Part shown: piece by piece, positions 8,543-16,556 of the stretch
Layout: every line of letters starts with the position of its first letter
How positions within the stretch are numbered: the first letter of the stretch is position 1
NCBI GenBank assembly: GCA_003278875.1
Contig: QCCQ01000012.1
Location: forward strand, 1 to 38,972
DNA: 38,972 bases
Source: Prochlorococcus sp. AG-347-L21
GTDB lineage: Bacteria; Cyanobacteriota; Cyanobacteriia; PCC-6307; Cyanobiaceae
Direction of reading: 5' to 3'
The notes under the pieces: model-generated
Database searches by the model: none
The model's input: only the letters and a program-made list of their open reading frames with translations
What the model was told of the DNA's origin: nothing
Position numbers and translations under genes: made by a program

Positions 8543-9907
8543 TTGGAATTTGAATTTGATTTAATTGTTGTTGGAGCAGGATCTGGAGGACTTGCGGCGG
8601 CTAAACGTGCGGCTAGTTATGGAGCAAAAGTCGCAATCATAGAAGTAAATCAAATAGGAGGAACTTGTGTGATAAGGGGATGTGTTCCTAAGAAATTGAT
8701 GGTTTATGCCGCTAAAAGCAAAAAAAATATGGATTCTTCTCAAGGATACGGATTAAAAAATAAAGGTATTAATTTTGAGTCAAATATTTTATTGAAGAAT
8801 GTTAGAGAGGAGGTTTCTAGATTAAGTAATCTACATAAAAATTCTTTAAAAAAATTGAATATAACTATTTTTGAGGGTTTAGGAAGATTTACTACTCAAA
8901 ATGAATTAGAAATTATTTGTCCAAGAACGAAGAAAATTAAAAATAAAATAAGTTCAAAAAAAATTCTTATTTCAGTTGGAGGTAAACCAAAGAAATTAAA
9001 TATTCCTGGGGTAGATTTGGCATGGACTAGTGATGATATTTTTGAATTAGAAAAGTTTCCCAAATCTTTATTAATAGTAGGCGGAGGATATATTGCTTGT
9101 GAATTTGCTTCTATTTTCATGAATTTAGGTACTGAAGTAACTCAATTAATTAGAGGTCAACATTTACTTAATGGTTTTGATGAGGATCTTTCTTCATGCT
9201 TAGAGGAATCACCTACTTTTACTGAAATCAATATAATCTCCAATACTCAATTAAAGTCTATCAGAAGAGTAAATGGAAATCTGGAATCTAACCTAGACAC
9301 GGGGGACAAAATCCTAACTAATAATATCCTTATTGCTACAGGAAGAGAACCAAATCTTATACCTTTAAATTTAGATTTTTTAAATCTAAAGATGGATGGC
9401 CAATATTTGGATGTTGATGAACTTAATCAAACAAGTAACGCAAATATTTTTGCAGTTGGCGATATTATAAATAAACCAAACTTAACTCCAGTGGCAATAG
9501 AACAAGGTAGAGTTTTTTCGGATAATTTTTTTAATAACCAAAAAAGAAATGTAAATTATGAATATATCCCTAAGGCCGTTTTTACTATTCCAGAAATTTC
9601 AACAGTTGGCTTAAGTGAGAAAAGAGCTAAAGAAATTTACTCTGAAAAAAATATAAAAATTTTCAAATGTAAATTTACCCCTATGTCTAATACCTTTAAA
9701 AAAAACAAATCAAAATGTATGTTGAAGATTGTAGTTCATAAGCTAACTGACAAAGTTCTGGGATGTCATATGTTTGGAGAAGCATCATCTGAGATTATTC
9801 AAATGGTATCAATTTCATTAAATGCAGGGATAACAAAAAAAGACTTTGATATTACTATGGCTTTGCACCCAACTATCTCAGAAGAATTTGTGACTATGTA
9901 TGGATAA
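8543..9907 (+). CDS. gor: Glutathione-disulfide reductase
   Basis: A 454-residue flavoprotein that reduces oxidised glutathione with NADPH. The FAD-binding motif GAGSGG is at 11-16, followed by the redox-active disulfide in GGTCVIRGCVPKK (Cys42, Cys47). The second nucleotide-binding motif GGGYIACE is at 180-187, with Arg204 placed as in NADPH-using members. Near the C-terminus HPTISEE carries the catalytic His442 and Glu447, from the partner subunit of the dimer. The Ile-Arg between the cysteines resembles plant and cyanobacterial enzymes. It starts at TTG; the next ATG falls inside the fold. It diverges from the GST-like gene, and its stop is two bases from the convergent antiporter gene. 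Confidence 0.95.
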   Translation: MEFEFDLIVVGAGSGGLAAAKRAASYGAKVAIIEVNQIGGTCVIRGCVPKKLMVYAAKSKKNMDSSQGYGLKNKGINFESNILLKNVREEVSRLSNLHKNSLKKLNITIFEGLGRFTTQNELEIICPRTKKIKNKISSKKILISVGGKPKKLNIPGVDLAWTSDDIFELEKFPKSLLIVGGGYIACEFASIFMNLGTEVTQLIRGQHLLNGFDEDLSSCLEESPTFTEINIISNTQLKSIRRVNGNLESNLDTGDKILTNNILIATGREPNLIPLNLDFLNLKMDGQYLDVDELNQTSNANIFAVGDIINKPNLTPVAIEQGRVFSDNFFNNQKRNVNYEYIPKAVFTIPEISTVGLSEKRAKEIYSEKNIKIFKCKFTPMSNTFKKNKSKCMLKIVVHKLTDKVLGCHMFGEASSEIIQMVSISLNAGITKKDFDITMALHPTISEEFVTMYG

Positions 9908-9909
9908 AA

Positions 9910-10989
9910 TTATGAATGAGAAAATTTTAATTTTTCTTGAACAATCAGAAATACTATAAGAAACGCAAAGTAAATAAACAAACCTAACCTTAATTCATAA
10001 AGGAAGTTGAATCCATTAAGGAAAAGTATCTTATCGAGAATGTAGAAAATATAAAAATTAAGCAAAATAAACCCTTCAATTCTGGTGATTTTCCCTTTAC
10101 TCCAGAAAATTGGTAAGCATGCAAAGGTAGTTAAAACCATAAAAGGTAAGTCAACTTTTATTAAACTTTGTTCAATTACTAAACCTTTAAATCCTGAAAA
10201 AATGCTGCAACTTCCAAGAATAAGAAGTTGATTGAGCAAATTGCTGCCTATTACATTCCCAATCGCAAGATCTGTTTTTCCTTTAAATGCAGCAATTATT
10301 GAAGTAACTAATTCTGGTAAAGATGTTCCAGTGGCCACAATAGTTAAACCAATGACAATTTCATTTACACCCAAAAGAGTAGCAAGCGATTGAGAACCAT
10401 TTACTAAAATATTGGAACCAAAGCTTAAAAGAAATATTCCCAATATTAACTTTAGTAAAATATTAAGCTTACCTTTATAGTTTTCTTTTAATTCTTCTAT
10501 CTCTGGTTCAGCATCTTTTGTTTCCTCTCCTTTCTCATTGATAGTATTGATTTCCCATATTGTATTTAAGATTAAACAAAATATTAGGAATACCCCTGCT
10601 TGCAATGTTAATAAACCTGTTGATGACATAGCCCAAACTGCACAAGAAATTGCCATTAAAAGAGGCACATCTCTTCTGACTATTCTGCTTTTTACCTTAA
10701 GAGGTGTGATTAATGAGCTTATACCCAAAACAACGAGAACATTAAAAATATTGCTTCCAATTACATTGCTTGCTGCAAGCGAATCACTGCCTTTTAAAAT
10801 TGAACTTAAACTTACCAACAACTCAGGAGAGCTTGTTCCAAGAGAAACAACTGTTAAACCAATTACTATTTGAGGTATTCCTAAAATTAAAGATAAAAAT
10901 ATGGCTCCTTGAATAAATAACTCTCCGCCAGCAAAAAGTAGAACTACGCCTAAAACTATTTCTATTATGGGAAATAAAAAATCACTCAT
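9910..10989 (-). CDS. Cation/calcium antiporter (CaCA family, YrbG-like sodium/calcium exchanger)
   Basis: A 359-residue integral membrane protein with the two inverted alpha-repeats of the CaCA superfamily. Repeat 1 has GTSSPELLVSL (51-61) and SNVIGSNIFNVLVVLG (74-89). Repeat 2 has GTSLPELVTS (221-230) and GNVIGSNLLNQLLILG (244-259). The conserved acidic residues in both GTSxPEL motifs bind the cation. About ten hydrophobic segments are visible, and a central acidic loop (about 150-175) separates the halves. It probably exports calcium in exchange for sodium or protons at the cytoplasmic membrane; ion specificity is inference. It converges tightly on gor (two bases) and diverges from pyrC across about 118 bases. 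Confidence 0.92.
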   Translation of the reverse strand: MSDFLFPIIEIVLGVVLLFAGGELFIQGAIFLSLILGIPQIVIGLTVVSLGTSSPELLVSLSSILKGSDSLAASNVIGSNIFNVLVVLGISSLITPLKVKSRIVRRDVPLLMAISCAVWAMSSTGLLTLQAGVFLIFCLILNTIWEINTINEKGEETKDAEPEIEELKENYKGKLNILLKLILGIFLLSFGSNILVNGSQSLATLLGVNEIVIGLTIVATGTSLPELVTSIIAAFKGKTDLAIGNVIGSNLLNQLLILGSCSIFSGFKGLVIEQSLIKVDLPFMVLTTFACLPIFWSKGKITRIEGFILLNFYIFYILDKILFLNGFNFLYELRLGLFIYFAFLIVFLIVQEKLKFSHS

Positions 10990-11107
10990 ATTTAGGATTT
11001 TATTTAGATAATAAAAAATTTCATAATTGGTTAATAACTATCCTCGAATATCTATAATTTATTGTCAATTTTAATTTGCTGTTAAAATTGATTAAATAGA
11101 AAAAATT

Positions 11108-12157
11108 TTGAAGACTTTAACCATAATAAAACCTGATGATTGGCATTTACATTTAAGAGAAGGTCTTGTATTAAAAAATATCATTCATTACTCTTCAGAA
11201 TATTTTGGAAGAGCCATTGTGATGCCAAATACTAAAAGTCCAATAACATCAATCAATAGCGCTATTGCTTATAAGAAATCTATTTTTGAAGCGTTACCAG
11301 AAAGTTCTAAGTTTGAACCATTAATGACAATGTATCTTACAGATGAAACTGATAAAGAAGAACTAATAAATGGGTTTAAAAATAATGTCTTTTTTGCGGC
11401 AAAATTATATCCTGCTAACGCAACAACAAATTCCAGTCATGGAGTTAGGAAAATAGAAAATCTATATAAGATCTTTGAATCAATGCAAGATTCTGGAATG
11501 CCTCTCTTAATTCATGGGGAAGTGACCGATTCTGAAGTAGATATATTTGATAGAGAAGAAGTCTTTATAGATAAAGAACTATCTCAAATAACTAAAAGAT
11601 TTCCAAAATTAAAAATCGTTTTAGAGCATATAACTACCTCTTATGCAGTGAATTTTGTTAAAGAAAATAATATTGGAGCAACTATCACTCCCCATCACTT
11701 GCATATAAATAGAAATGCAATGTTTTTTGGAGGTTTAAATAGTGATTTTTACTGCTTACCAGTAGCTAAGAGAGAAAATAATAGACTCGCTTTAAGGAAA
11801 GCTGCAACAAGTGGGGAAAAATGTTTTTTCTTGGGAACTGACTCTGCTCCACATCTTAGGAAGTGGAAAGCTTTTTGTGGATGTGCAGGTATCTTTAATT
11901 CGCCAGTAGCATTAGAAAGCTATTTAACAGTATTTGAAGAGGAGGATGCTCTAGATAATTTTGAAAAGTTTGCAAGTTTAAATGGGCCTAATTTTTATAA
12001 TGTGCCCCCAAATAAAGAAAAATTAAAATTAGTGTCTAAACCTAATAAAATTAAAGAATTTATAGATATTGTTGAAGAAAAAAACATTGTCGGACAAATA
12101 AAATCATTTCATGCAGGTGAAACTTTACAATGGCAAGTAGAAGGGATGATAAATTAA
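11108..12157 (+). CDS. pyrC: Dihydroorotase
   Basis: A 349-residue class II dihydroorotase, the usual length for PyrC. It closes carbamoyl-aspartate to dihydroorotate in pyrimidine synthesis. Metal and substrate residues are visible: His13 and His15 in DDWHLHLREG, Lys99 (carbamylated bridging lysine) in FFAAKLYPA, His136 in LIHGEV, His174 in LEHITT, and the catalytic Asp245 in LGTDSAPH. It starts at TTG; the next methionine (MPNTKS) lies beyond the metal-binding His pair, so TTG must be used. It is cytosolic. It is followed by a tRNA gene and ndhL on the same strand and has no other pyrimidine gene beside it. Confidence 0.96.
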   Translation: MKTLTIIKPDDWHLHLREGLVLKNIIHYSSEYFGRAIVMPNTKSPITSINSAIAYKKSIFEALPESSKFEPLMTMYLTDETDKEELINGFKNNVFFAAKLYPANATTNSSHGVRKIENLYKIFESMQDSGMPLLIHGEVTDSEVDIFDREEVFIDKELSQITKRFPKLKIVLEHITTSYAVNFVKENNIGATITPHHLHINRNAMFFGGLNSDFYCLPVAKRENNRLALRKAATSGEKCFFLGTDSAPHLRKWKAFCGCAGIFNSPVALESYLTVFEEEDALDNFEKFASLNGPNFYNVPPNKEKLKLVSKPNKIKEFIDIVEEKNIVGQIKSFHAGETLQWQVEGMIN

Positions 12158-12219
12158 ATAGATTAGATTTAATATGAGAATTAAAAGTGTAAATTTTCCA
12201 ATTTTTCTTGGTTAAATGG

Positions 12220-12234
12220 GTAGCTTTCGGCTAC
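12220..12234 (+). other. Small hairpin between pyrC and tRNA-Leu
   Basis: GTAGC and GCTAC can pair as a five-base stem around a TTTCG loop. It is 63 bases past the pyrC stop and 24 bases before the tRNA. No T-run follows, so it is a poor terminator. It may be a leader or promoter-region structure. Confidence 0.35.
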
Positions 12235-12257
12235 GATTAAATAGCGCAAATCCCTTC

Positions 12258-12343
12258 GGGAGTGTGGCGGAATTGGTAGACGCGCCGGACTTAAAATCCG
12301 TCGAGCGATTTAGCTCGTGGGGGTTCAAGTCCCCCCACTCCCA
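12258..12343 (+). tRNA. tRNA-Leu (anticodon UAA), no intron
   Basis: An 86-base class II tRNA gene. GGGAGTG (12258-12264) pairs with CACTCCC (12336-12342), followed by the discriminator A12343; CCA is not encoded. The D-arm contains AATTGGTAGAC, and the anticodon loop CTTAAAA at 12290-12296 places UAA at 12292-12294. A long variable arm (GTCGAGCGATTTAGCTCG) marks leucine type. The T-arm is GGGGGTTCAAGTCCCCC. Many cyanobacteria carry a group I intron in this very gene; here the anticodon loop is uninterrupted. It sits between pyrC and ndhL on the plus strand. Confidence 0.97.
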
Positions 12344-12420
12344 TTATTTAATTTTTTATTTTAGTTCTGACGATAACTTCCAGTAGTTGTTATGTTTGAA
12401 CTAAGCAACCATAAATCAAA

Positions 12421-12654
12421 ATGGAAAGTTTTTTTAATAATTCATTCGCCACTTTAATTGCTTACATTGGAATTATTTTTACCTATTTATTGTTTATTCC
12501 ATTATTACTTTTTTACTGGATGAATAATAGATGGAATATTATGGGTAAATTTGAAAGATTAGGAATTTATGGCCTTGTATTCCTTTTCTTTCCAGGTTTG
12601 ATTTTATTTTCTCCATTTCTAAATCTCAGACTAAAAGGAAGTGGTAAAGGGTAA
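12421..12654 (+). CDS. ndhL: NAD(P)H-quinone oxidoreductase subunit L
   Basis: A 77-residue thylakoid membrane protein, the length expected for NdhL, a subunit of the cyanobacterial NDH-1 complex used for cyclic electron flow and respiration. Two hydrophobic helices are visible (about 10-33 and 48-68), separated by a loop with the typical [17 protein letters not shown]. The C-terminus is short and basic. The ATG at 12421 follows the tRNA by 77 bases. The DUF3007 gene begins four bases after its stop, and trpA follows, so these three form a likely operon. Confidence 0.9.
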   Translation: MESFFNNSFATLIAYIGIIFTYLLFIPLLLFYWMNNRWNIMGKFERLGIYGLVFLFFPGLILFSPFLNLRLKGSGKG

Positions 12655-12658
12655 ATAA

Positions 12659-12979
12659 TTGACTAAAGGTAGAGTTTTACAAATAGGTTTATTAATTTCA
12701 TTAATAGGATTAATTAGTTCTAAATTCGCTCCGCAAATTGGTATTGACAATTTTACGGCCACTACCCTCTCAAGTTGCATCTTGATTTTGATTGTTATTA
12801 CTTGGGTAACATCTTATGTTTATAGAGTTGTAAATGGAAAAATGACTTTTATGGAACAAAGGAAGCGTTATAGAAAAGAGTATGAAAAAGTTGTTAATGA
12901 TAAACTAGAAACCAAATTCAACGCATTGCCAAAGGATGAGCAGCAAAAACTAATGGAAGATTTAGAGAAAAATCCATAA
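12659..12979 (+). CDS. DUF3007-type membrane protein downstream of ndhL
   Basis: A 106-residue protein with two N-terminal hydrophobic helices (about 7-24 and 33-56) and a charged C-terminal tail rich in Lys and Glu with MTFMEQRKRYRKEYEK (about 62-77). This architecture and its place between ndhL and trpA match the DUF3007 proteins of picocyanobacteria, whose function is unknown. It starts at TTG only four bases after the ndhL stop, which suggests translational linkage. The position points to a role with NDH-1 or its assembly, but this is inference from neighbourhood only. The tail is probably exposed on the stromal or cytosolic side. Confidence 0.8.
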   Translation: MTKGRVLQIGLLISLIGLISSKFAPQIGIDNFTATTLSSCILILIVITWVTSYVYRVVNGKMTFMEQRKRYRKEYEKVVNDKLETKFNALPKDEQQKLMEDLEKNP

Positions 12980-13005
12980 ATTTTTCCATAGAAAAATATC
13001 TAAAA

Positions 13006-13851
13006 ATGATGAAAGACATCAAAATGAAAATTACTAAAAATGAATCTTTATCTAAGGTAGATGAGAAGTTTTGTGACTTAAAAAATAATAAAAAATTAGC
13101 TTTGATGCCTTTTATAATGGCTGGAGATCCTAATATTGAAATAACGTCTGAGATCTTATTAAAGTTACAGGAAAATGGAGCTGACCTTATTGAATTAGGT
13201 ATACCTTACAGTGACCCACTTGCAGACGGACCTGTTATTCAAGTTTCGGCCTCTCGCGCTTTAAAGTCAGGTACTAGCCCAAGAAAAGTAATTAAACTTT
13301 TAGAGTCTTTAAAAGGTAAATTAAATATTCCTATCATCCTTTTTTCTTACTTAAATCCATTACTATGCTTTGGCTTTGAAAAGTTTTGTGAGATGGCATC
13401 TAATGCTGGAGCTTCAGGACTAATAGTTCCTGATCTACCTCTAGAGGAAGCTTATAAATTTTCTAAAATTGTTAGTAACCATTCTATGGACTTGATTTTA
13501 TTGGTAGCTCCAACTACTCCTTTTGAAAGAATGAAACAAATATCTAATCATACAAAAGGCTTCACTTATTTAGTAAGTGTCACAGGGGTCACTGGTGAAA
13601 GAAACAAAATGGAAAATAGAGTAGAAAATCTTATTGCTAAATTAAAAGATGTAAATAGCAATCCAATTGCTGTCGGGTTTGGAATATCAACTCCAGAACA
13701 TGTTAATAAAGTTCGTGAGTGGGGAGCAGATGGAGTAATTATTGGGAGTGCATTTGTAAAACGAATTTCGAGCTCAAGTGAAAAAGATGTTGTCGATCAT
13801 GTTGGTGAGTTTTGTAAAGAAATGCGTTTAGCCGCTGATCAAAAAAAATAA
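13006..13851 (+). CDS. trpA: Tryptophan synthase alpha subunit
   Basis: A TIM-barrel enzyme of 281 residues that releases indole from indole-3-glycerol phosphate, passing it to the beta subunit TrpB. The catalytic glutamate is Glu63 in DLIELGIPYSDPLADGP, and the partner Asp74 lies 11 residues later, as in the family. The phosphate-binding GFGIS and the C-terminal GADGVIIGSAFVKRI are intact. ATG codons at 13006, 13009 and 13024 are all possible starts; the N-terminal tail before the barrel is slightly long, so the later ones are plausible. It follows the DUF3007 gene by 26 bases on the same strand. No other trp gene is present here. Confidence 0.95.
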   Translation: MMKDIKMKITKNESLSKVDEKFCDLKNNKKLALMPFIMAGDPNIEITSEILLKLQENGADLIELGIPYSDPLADGPVIQVSASRALKSGTSPRKVIKLLESLKGKLNIPIILFSYLNPLLCFGFEKFCEMASNAGASGLIVPDLPLEEAYKFSKIVSNHSMDLILLVAPTTPFERMKQISNHTKGFTYLVSVTGVTGERNKMENRVENLIAKLKDVNSNPIAVGFGISTPEHVNKVREWGADGVIIGSAFVKRISSSSEKDVVDHVGEFCKEMRLAADQKK

Positions 13852-13930
13852 ATACAACGATAATTAATTAATTAAAAGAATTATTTATAGATTAATTAAA
13901 AATGTTATTACCAATTTATGATGGTTGTTT

Positions 13931-14287
13931 TTAAGATTCTTCTGTAGGTAATAATCTGATTTGTTTTCTTCCGAGCTTAATTTCGAATTCATCACCTGCT
14001 TTTAAATCAAGAAGTGCTGTATATGCTTTCCCAATCAGAAGATTTCCATTGCCTTGAACTGTAGCAATATAACTAAGTTTTCTTCCACCTTTCCCAATAC
14101 CTGCAACTCCAGAATCACCAAGATTAACCCCTTTTGCTTCTAAAAGTGCTTCATAAAATGCGGTAAAGTTTAAGCGTTCACCTCCGTTTTTTTTAGTGGA
14201 AACATATCCACAGGAGCGAACTAGGTCAGATTTGCTAACATCACCAAGTTCTTTAACTTTTGCAAGGAGATCGCTACCTGTTAGCAT
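13931..14287 (-). CDS. Cyanobacterial AbrB-like transcription regulator
   Basis: A 118-residue DNA-binding protein of the cyAbrB type. The N-terminal part (1-60) has the LVRSCGYVSTKKNGGERLNF block characteristic of cyAbrB. The C-terminal part (about 70-115) is a swapped-hairpin AbrB-like domain, with IATVQGNGNLLIGKAYTALL and EFEIKLGRKQIRLLP. In other cyanobacteria such proteins control carbon and nitrogen metabolism, including nitrogen uptake and hydrogenase genes. Its targets here are unknown. It is transcribed convergently with trpA, ends 79 bases after it, and diverges from the YciI-like gene across about 96 bases of A+T-rich sequence. Confidence 0.87.
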   Translation of the reverse strand: MLTGSDLLAKVKELGDVSKSDLVRSCGYVSTKKNGGERLNFTAFYEALLEAKGVNLGDSGVAGIGKGGRKLSYIATVQGNGNLLIGKAYTALLDLKAGDEFEIKLGRKQIRLLPTEES

Positions 14288-14383
14288 AATTAATTAAAAG
14301 AAAGTTGTATTAAATAACATAGCAATCTGCGTGTAATATATGCAATTATTAAGTATATATTCATTCTATTATTTATATTAAAA

Positions 14384-14653
14384 ATGGAAAAGTTTGTAGT
14401 TTTTGGCCGGTACTGTGAAGATGCAATTATTAAAAGGGAACCATTTCGAGAACAACATCTTAAGAGACTTAAAAACTTAAAAGATAGCGATATTTTAGTT
14501 ACATTAGGGCCAACAAAATGTACCAAATATTTGTTTGGAATTTTTAATGCTAATGATGTAAATGAGTTGAAAGATCTTATTGAGGAGGATATATATTGGG
14601 AAAAAGGTATATGGATTAGTTATGATATTTATCCCTGGATTCAAGCATTTTAA
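14384..14653 (+). CDS. YciI-like protein
   Basis: An 89-residue protein with the ferredoxin-like YCII fold. It opens MEKFVVFGRYCEDAI, followed by REPFREQHLKRLKNLKDSDILVTLGP, which resembles the family pattern where the conserved His sits near an active-site cleft, here in EQHL (His24). The C-terminal WEKGIWISYDIYPW is the usual final strand. Most YciI proteins have no established function, and some act as dehydrochlorinases or bind metabolites; no function should be assumed. The gene has its own A+T-rich upstream region and lies divergent from cyAbrB, so the two may share regulatory sequence. Confidence 0.8.
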   Translation: MEKFVVFGRYCEDAIIKREPFREQHLKRLKNLKDSDILVTLGPTKCTKYLFGIFNANDVNELKDLIEEDIYWEKGIWISYDIYPWIQAF

Positions 14654-14847
14654 ATATGATTTACGAAAAAATTTAGTAATTATTAATTATTTATTTAAGG
14701 AATTAATTTAACTTAGAAATACATATTATTTGTACTTTAATAATTCAATTATTTATATTATTTAGGAGTTTAAACGATATTCATTCAAACGTTAGTTTTA
14801 AGAGATTATATCATTTTTAATTAAAAATATACTATTTTAAATAATAT

Positions 14848-15168
14848 TTAAGTACTAGTATCTTGATTTATCTGGTTTACTAATGAGTCGATATCTAATT
14901 GATTATATGGTGGTGTTTGTTTTGTTTCTAGATAATCGTTCTTGATATTGTTTAACCATTTTTGCTCAATCTTTATAAGATTTTTTGCAATATTGAACAT
15001 GCCGCCTTTTTTATAAAATTCTTTCATTTTGAGAATAATCTCGGAGGTTCTACTCGATTTAATATTTAATTCATTTGCTAAGTCTTTTTGGTTAAATCCA
15101 TGCGTTTTTAACCAATCTTTAATGAAGGAAACGAGTTCTTTTTCTTCCTGTATAGATAATTTACTCAT
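14848..15168 (-). CDS. Small helix-turn-helix protein
   Basis: A 106-residue protein whose N-terminal half contains a helix-turn-helix: GFNQKDLANELNIKSS (24-39), then RTSEIILKM. The pattern resembles the Xre/Cro-type motif, where Gln-Lys-Asp-Leu-Ala starts the first helix. The C-terminal half is helical and basic, then acidic (ending QINQDTST), and matches nothing I know. It is probably a small DNA-binding regulator. Its ATG directly follows the YkvA stop codon with no base between (TGA ATG), so the two genes are almost certainly co-transcribed and probably translationally coupled. The sigma factor lies just beyond YkvA on the same strand, in a regulatory neighbourhood. Confidence 0.7.
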   Translation of the reverse strand: MSKLSIQEEKELVSFIKDWLKTHGFNQKDLANELNIKSSRTSEIILKMKEFYKKGGMFNIAKNLIKIEQKWLNNIKNDYLETKQTPPYNQLDIDSLVNQINQDTST

Positions 15169-15537
15169 TCAAAAAAAGGGAAATAACTTATTAAGCTTGT
15201 TCTCTGCTCTTGCTCTTATTGAAGGAGTCATGTATTTGCTCCATATACTGAGTACTGCTGTAAGGGCTACAAAATCATCACTAAAACCAACTAAAGGCAT
15301 AAAGTCAGGGAAAAGATCAAATGGCATAATCAAATATGCTAGAGCAGCCATTAATGAAACTCTCACTTGTGCAGGAGTATAAGGATCTAATGCCATCTCC
15401 AAAACTTCTAAGGCAGGCTTGGCGATTGTTCTTCCCGCTTTGATAAGAATCTTGATAATGATATTTTCATCAAATGTTGAACTTTCTAAAACTTCAGCAT
15501 CATAAATTTTTTCTTGAGTTTTGTAATTCTCTTTCAT
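15169..15537 (-). CDS. YkvA-domain (DUF1232) protein
   Basis: A 122-residue protein with a DUF1232 core (about 38-95). The core includes LMAALAYLIMPFDLFPDFMPLVGFSDDFVALTAVL, in which the conserved Tyr-Leu-x-Met-Pro-Phe-Asp-Leu-x-Pro-Asp and Gly-Phe-x-Asp-Asp motifs are clear. It has amphipathic and hydrophobic segments, so membrane association is plausible. DUF1232 has no established activity. It starts at ATG, 36 bases from the sigma factor stop on the same strand, and its stop abuts the HTH gene start. The three genes could form one transcript. Confidence 0.85.
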   Translation of the reverse strand: MKENYKTQEKIYDAEVLESSTFDENIIIKILIKAGRTIAKPALEVLEMALDPYTPAQVRVSLMAALAYLIMPFDLFPDFMPLVGFSDDFVALTAVLSIWSKYMTPSIRARAENKLNKLFPFF

Positions 15538-15573
15538 CCTTATAAATGAAATTTAAATATTTTAATGGAATTT

Positions 15574-16497
15574 TTAACTAATACTATCAACTAATCCATT
15601 CTGTATACCTGCTTTTCTAAGTTTTCTTAAAGCACGTTGAACAACTTGCCGGCAATATTCCCTGCTACAACTCATATGTCTTGCAACTTCAGCTAAAGTT
15701 CTCCATTCATTTGAGCCGTCCAAGCCAAATCTTAAGCTTACTATCTTTCTTTCTTTCTCAGTTAAATTTGCTTTATCTAATAACTTCCAAGCGGAGGCTG
15801 TCCTTTCGGCTAATTCGGCTAATTCCATTGGGGGAGTTTGATCACTTGGAAGAATATCAACTAACTCGGAAGGATCTGATTTTGATTTAACAGTACCTTG
15901 GAGACTAACAGTGATGCTTCTCAATTCACAAGAAAGGAGTTCGTCAATTTCCTCTTTGGTTATTTTCATTTCTTCAGCTAGCTCGTCACTTGTAGGTGGA
16001 ATCCCCTTAAGTTGCATAAGCTTTGATTTTGCTGATCTTAGTTTTGTAAGTTTTTCATTAATGTTAACAGGGATCCTGATCGTTCTACTTTGAGTTGACA
16101 ATGCTCTATTTAAACCCTGCCTAATCCACCAATAAGCATAGGTGGAAAATCTATGTCCTCTAGACGGATCATATTTTTCTACGGCCCTTGTAAGACCTAA
16201 TGTACCCTCCTGTATTAAGTCCAGTAATTCTAATCCTTTCCCTTGGTATCTCTTGGCGAGGTTGACAACTAGTCTTAGGTTGGCTGTTATCATTTCATTT
16301 TTAGCTTTTTCACCAATTTTTATCTTTTTTCTCTCAGCTTCGGAGTATTCACAAGCGGGACCTTTCCCTCCTGCCTCTTGACATCTATTAACAAGTACTA
16401 CCATTTCTTGGACTTTTCTGCCCATTGTGAGTTCTCTTTCGGGAGTCAAAAGTTGATGACGACCTATTTCACCAAGAAAATCGCTTAATGAACTCAC
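15574..16497 (-). CDS. Group 2 RNA polymerase sigma factor (RpoD-like)
   Basis: A 307-residue sigma-70 family factor. Region 1.2 is at 3-31 (LSDFLGEIGRHQLLTPERE). A short insert with GGKGPACEYSEAERKK follows (43-58). Region 2 (67-133) contains NLRLVVNLAKRYQ, DLIQEGTLGL and FSTYAYWWIRQ, which bind core enzyme and the -10 element. Region 3 covers about 148-220. Region 4.2 has TLAEVARHMSCSREYCRQVV (267-286). Group 2 factors are non-essential, condition-responsive relatives of SigA. The start is GTG with a good Shine-Dalgarno. The final helix of region 4.2 lacks the Glu-Arg-Ile-Arg-Gln typical of RpoD and has Glu-Tyr-Cys-Arg-Gln instead, so -35 preference may differ. Confidence 0.94.
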   Translation of the reverse strand: MSSLSDFLGEIGRHQLLTPERELTMGRKVQEMVVLVNRCQEAGGKGPACEYSEAERKKIKIGEKAKNEMITANLRLVVNLAKRYQGKGLELLDLIQEGTLGLTRAVEKYDPSRGHRFSTYAYWWIRQGLNRALSTQSRTIRIPVNINEKLTKLRSAKSKLMQLKGIPPTSDELAEEMKITKEEIDELLSCELRSITVSLQGTVKSKSDPSELVDILPSDQTPPMELAELAERTASAWKLLDKANLTEKERKIVSLRFGLDGSNEWRTLAEVARHMSCSREYCRQVVQRALRKLRKAGIQNGLVDSIS

Positions 16498-16502
16498 GAT
16501 TT

Positions 16503-16508
16503 ACCTCT
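16503..16508 (-). promoter_or_regulatory. Ribosome binding site of the sigma factor gene
   Basis: On the minus strand AGAGGT lies five bases before the GTG at 16497. This Shine-Dalgarno is stronger than most in the window and decides the GTG start. Residue 1 then precedes SSLSDFLGEIGR, the usual start of the conserved region. Confidence 0.65.
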
Positions 16509-16556
16509 TTGTTAATATATTTAACTTATAGTCAATTCAGTAATAAGCCATACATG

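Noticed and set aside
13852..13930. Terminator between trpA and cyAbrB from TTAATTAA-type palindromes
   Set aside because: The repeats are pure A+T and form no stable stem; this is background composition.
14654..14847. Small RNA or small gene between the YciI-like and HTH genes
   Set aside because: A+T-rich, no open frame of note, no stable GC-containing hairpin, and no motif of known picocyanobacterial small RNAs seen.
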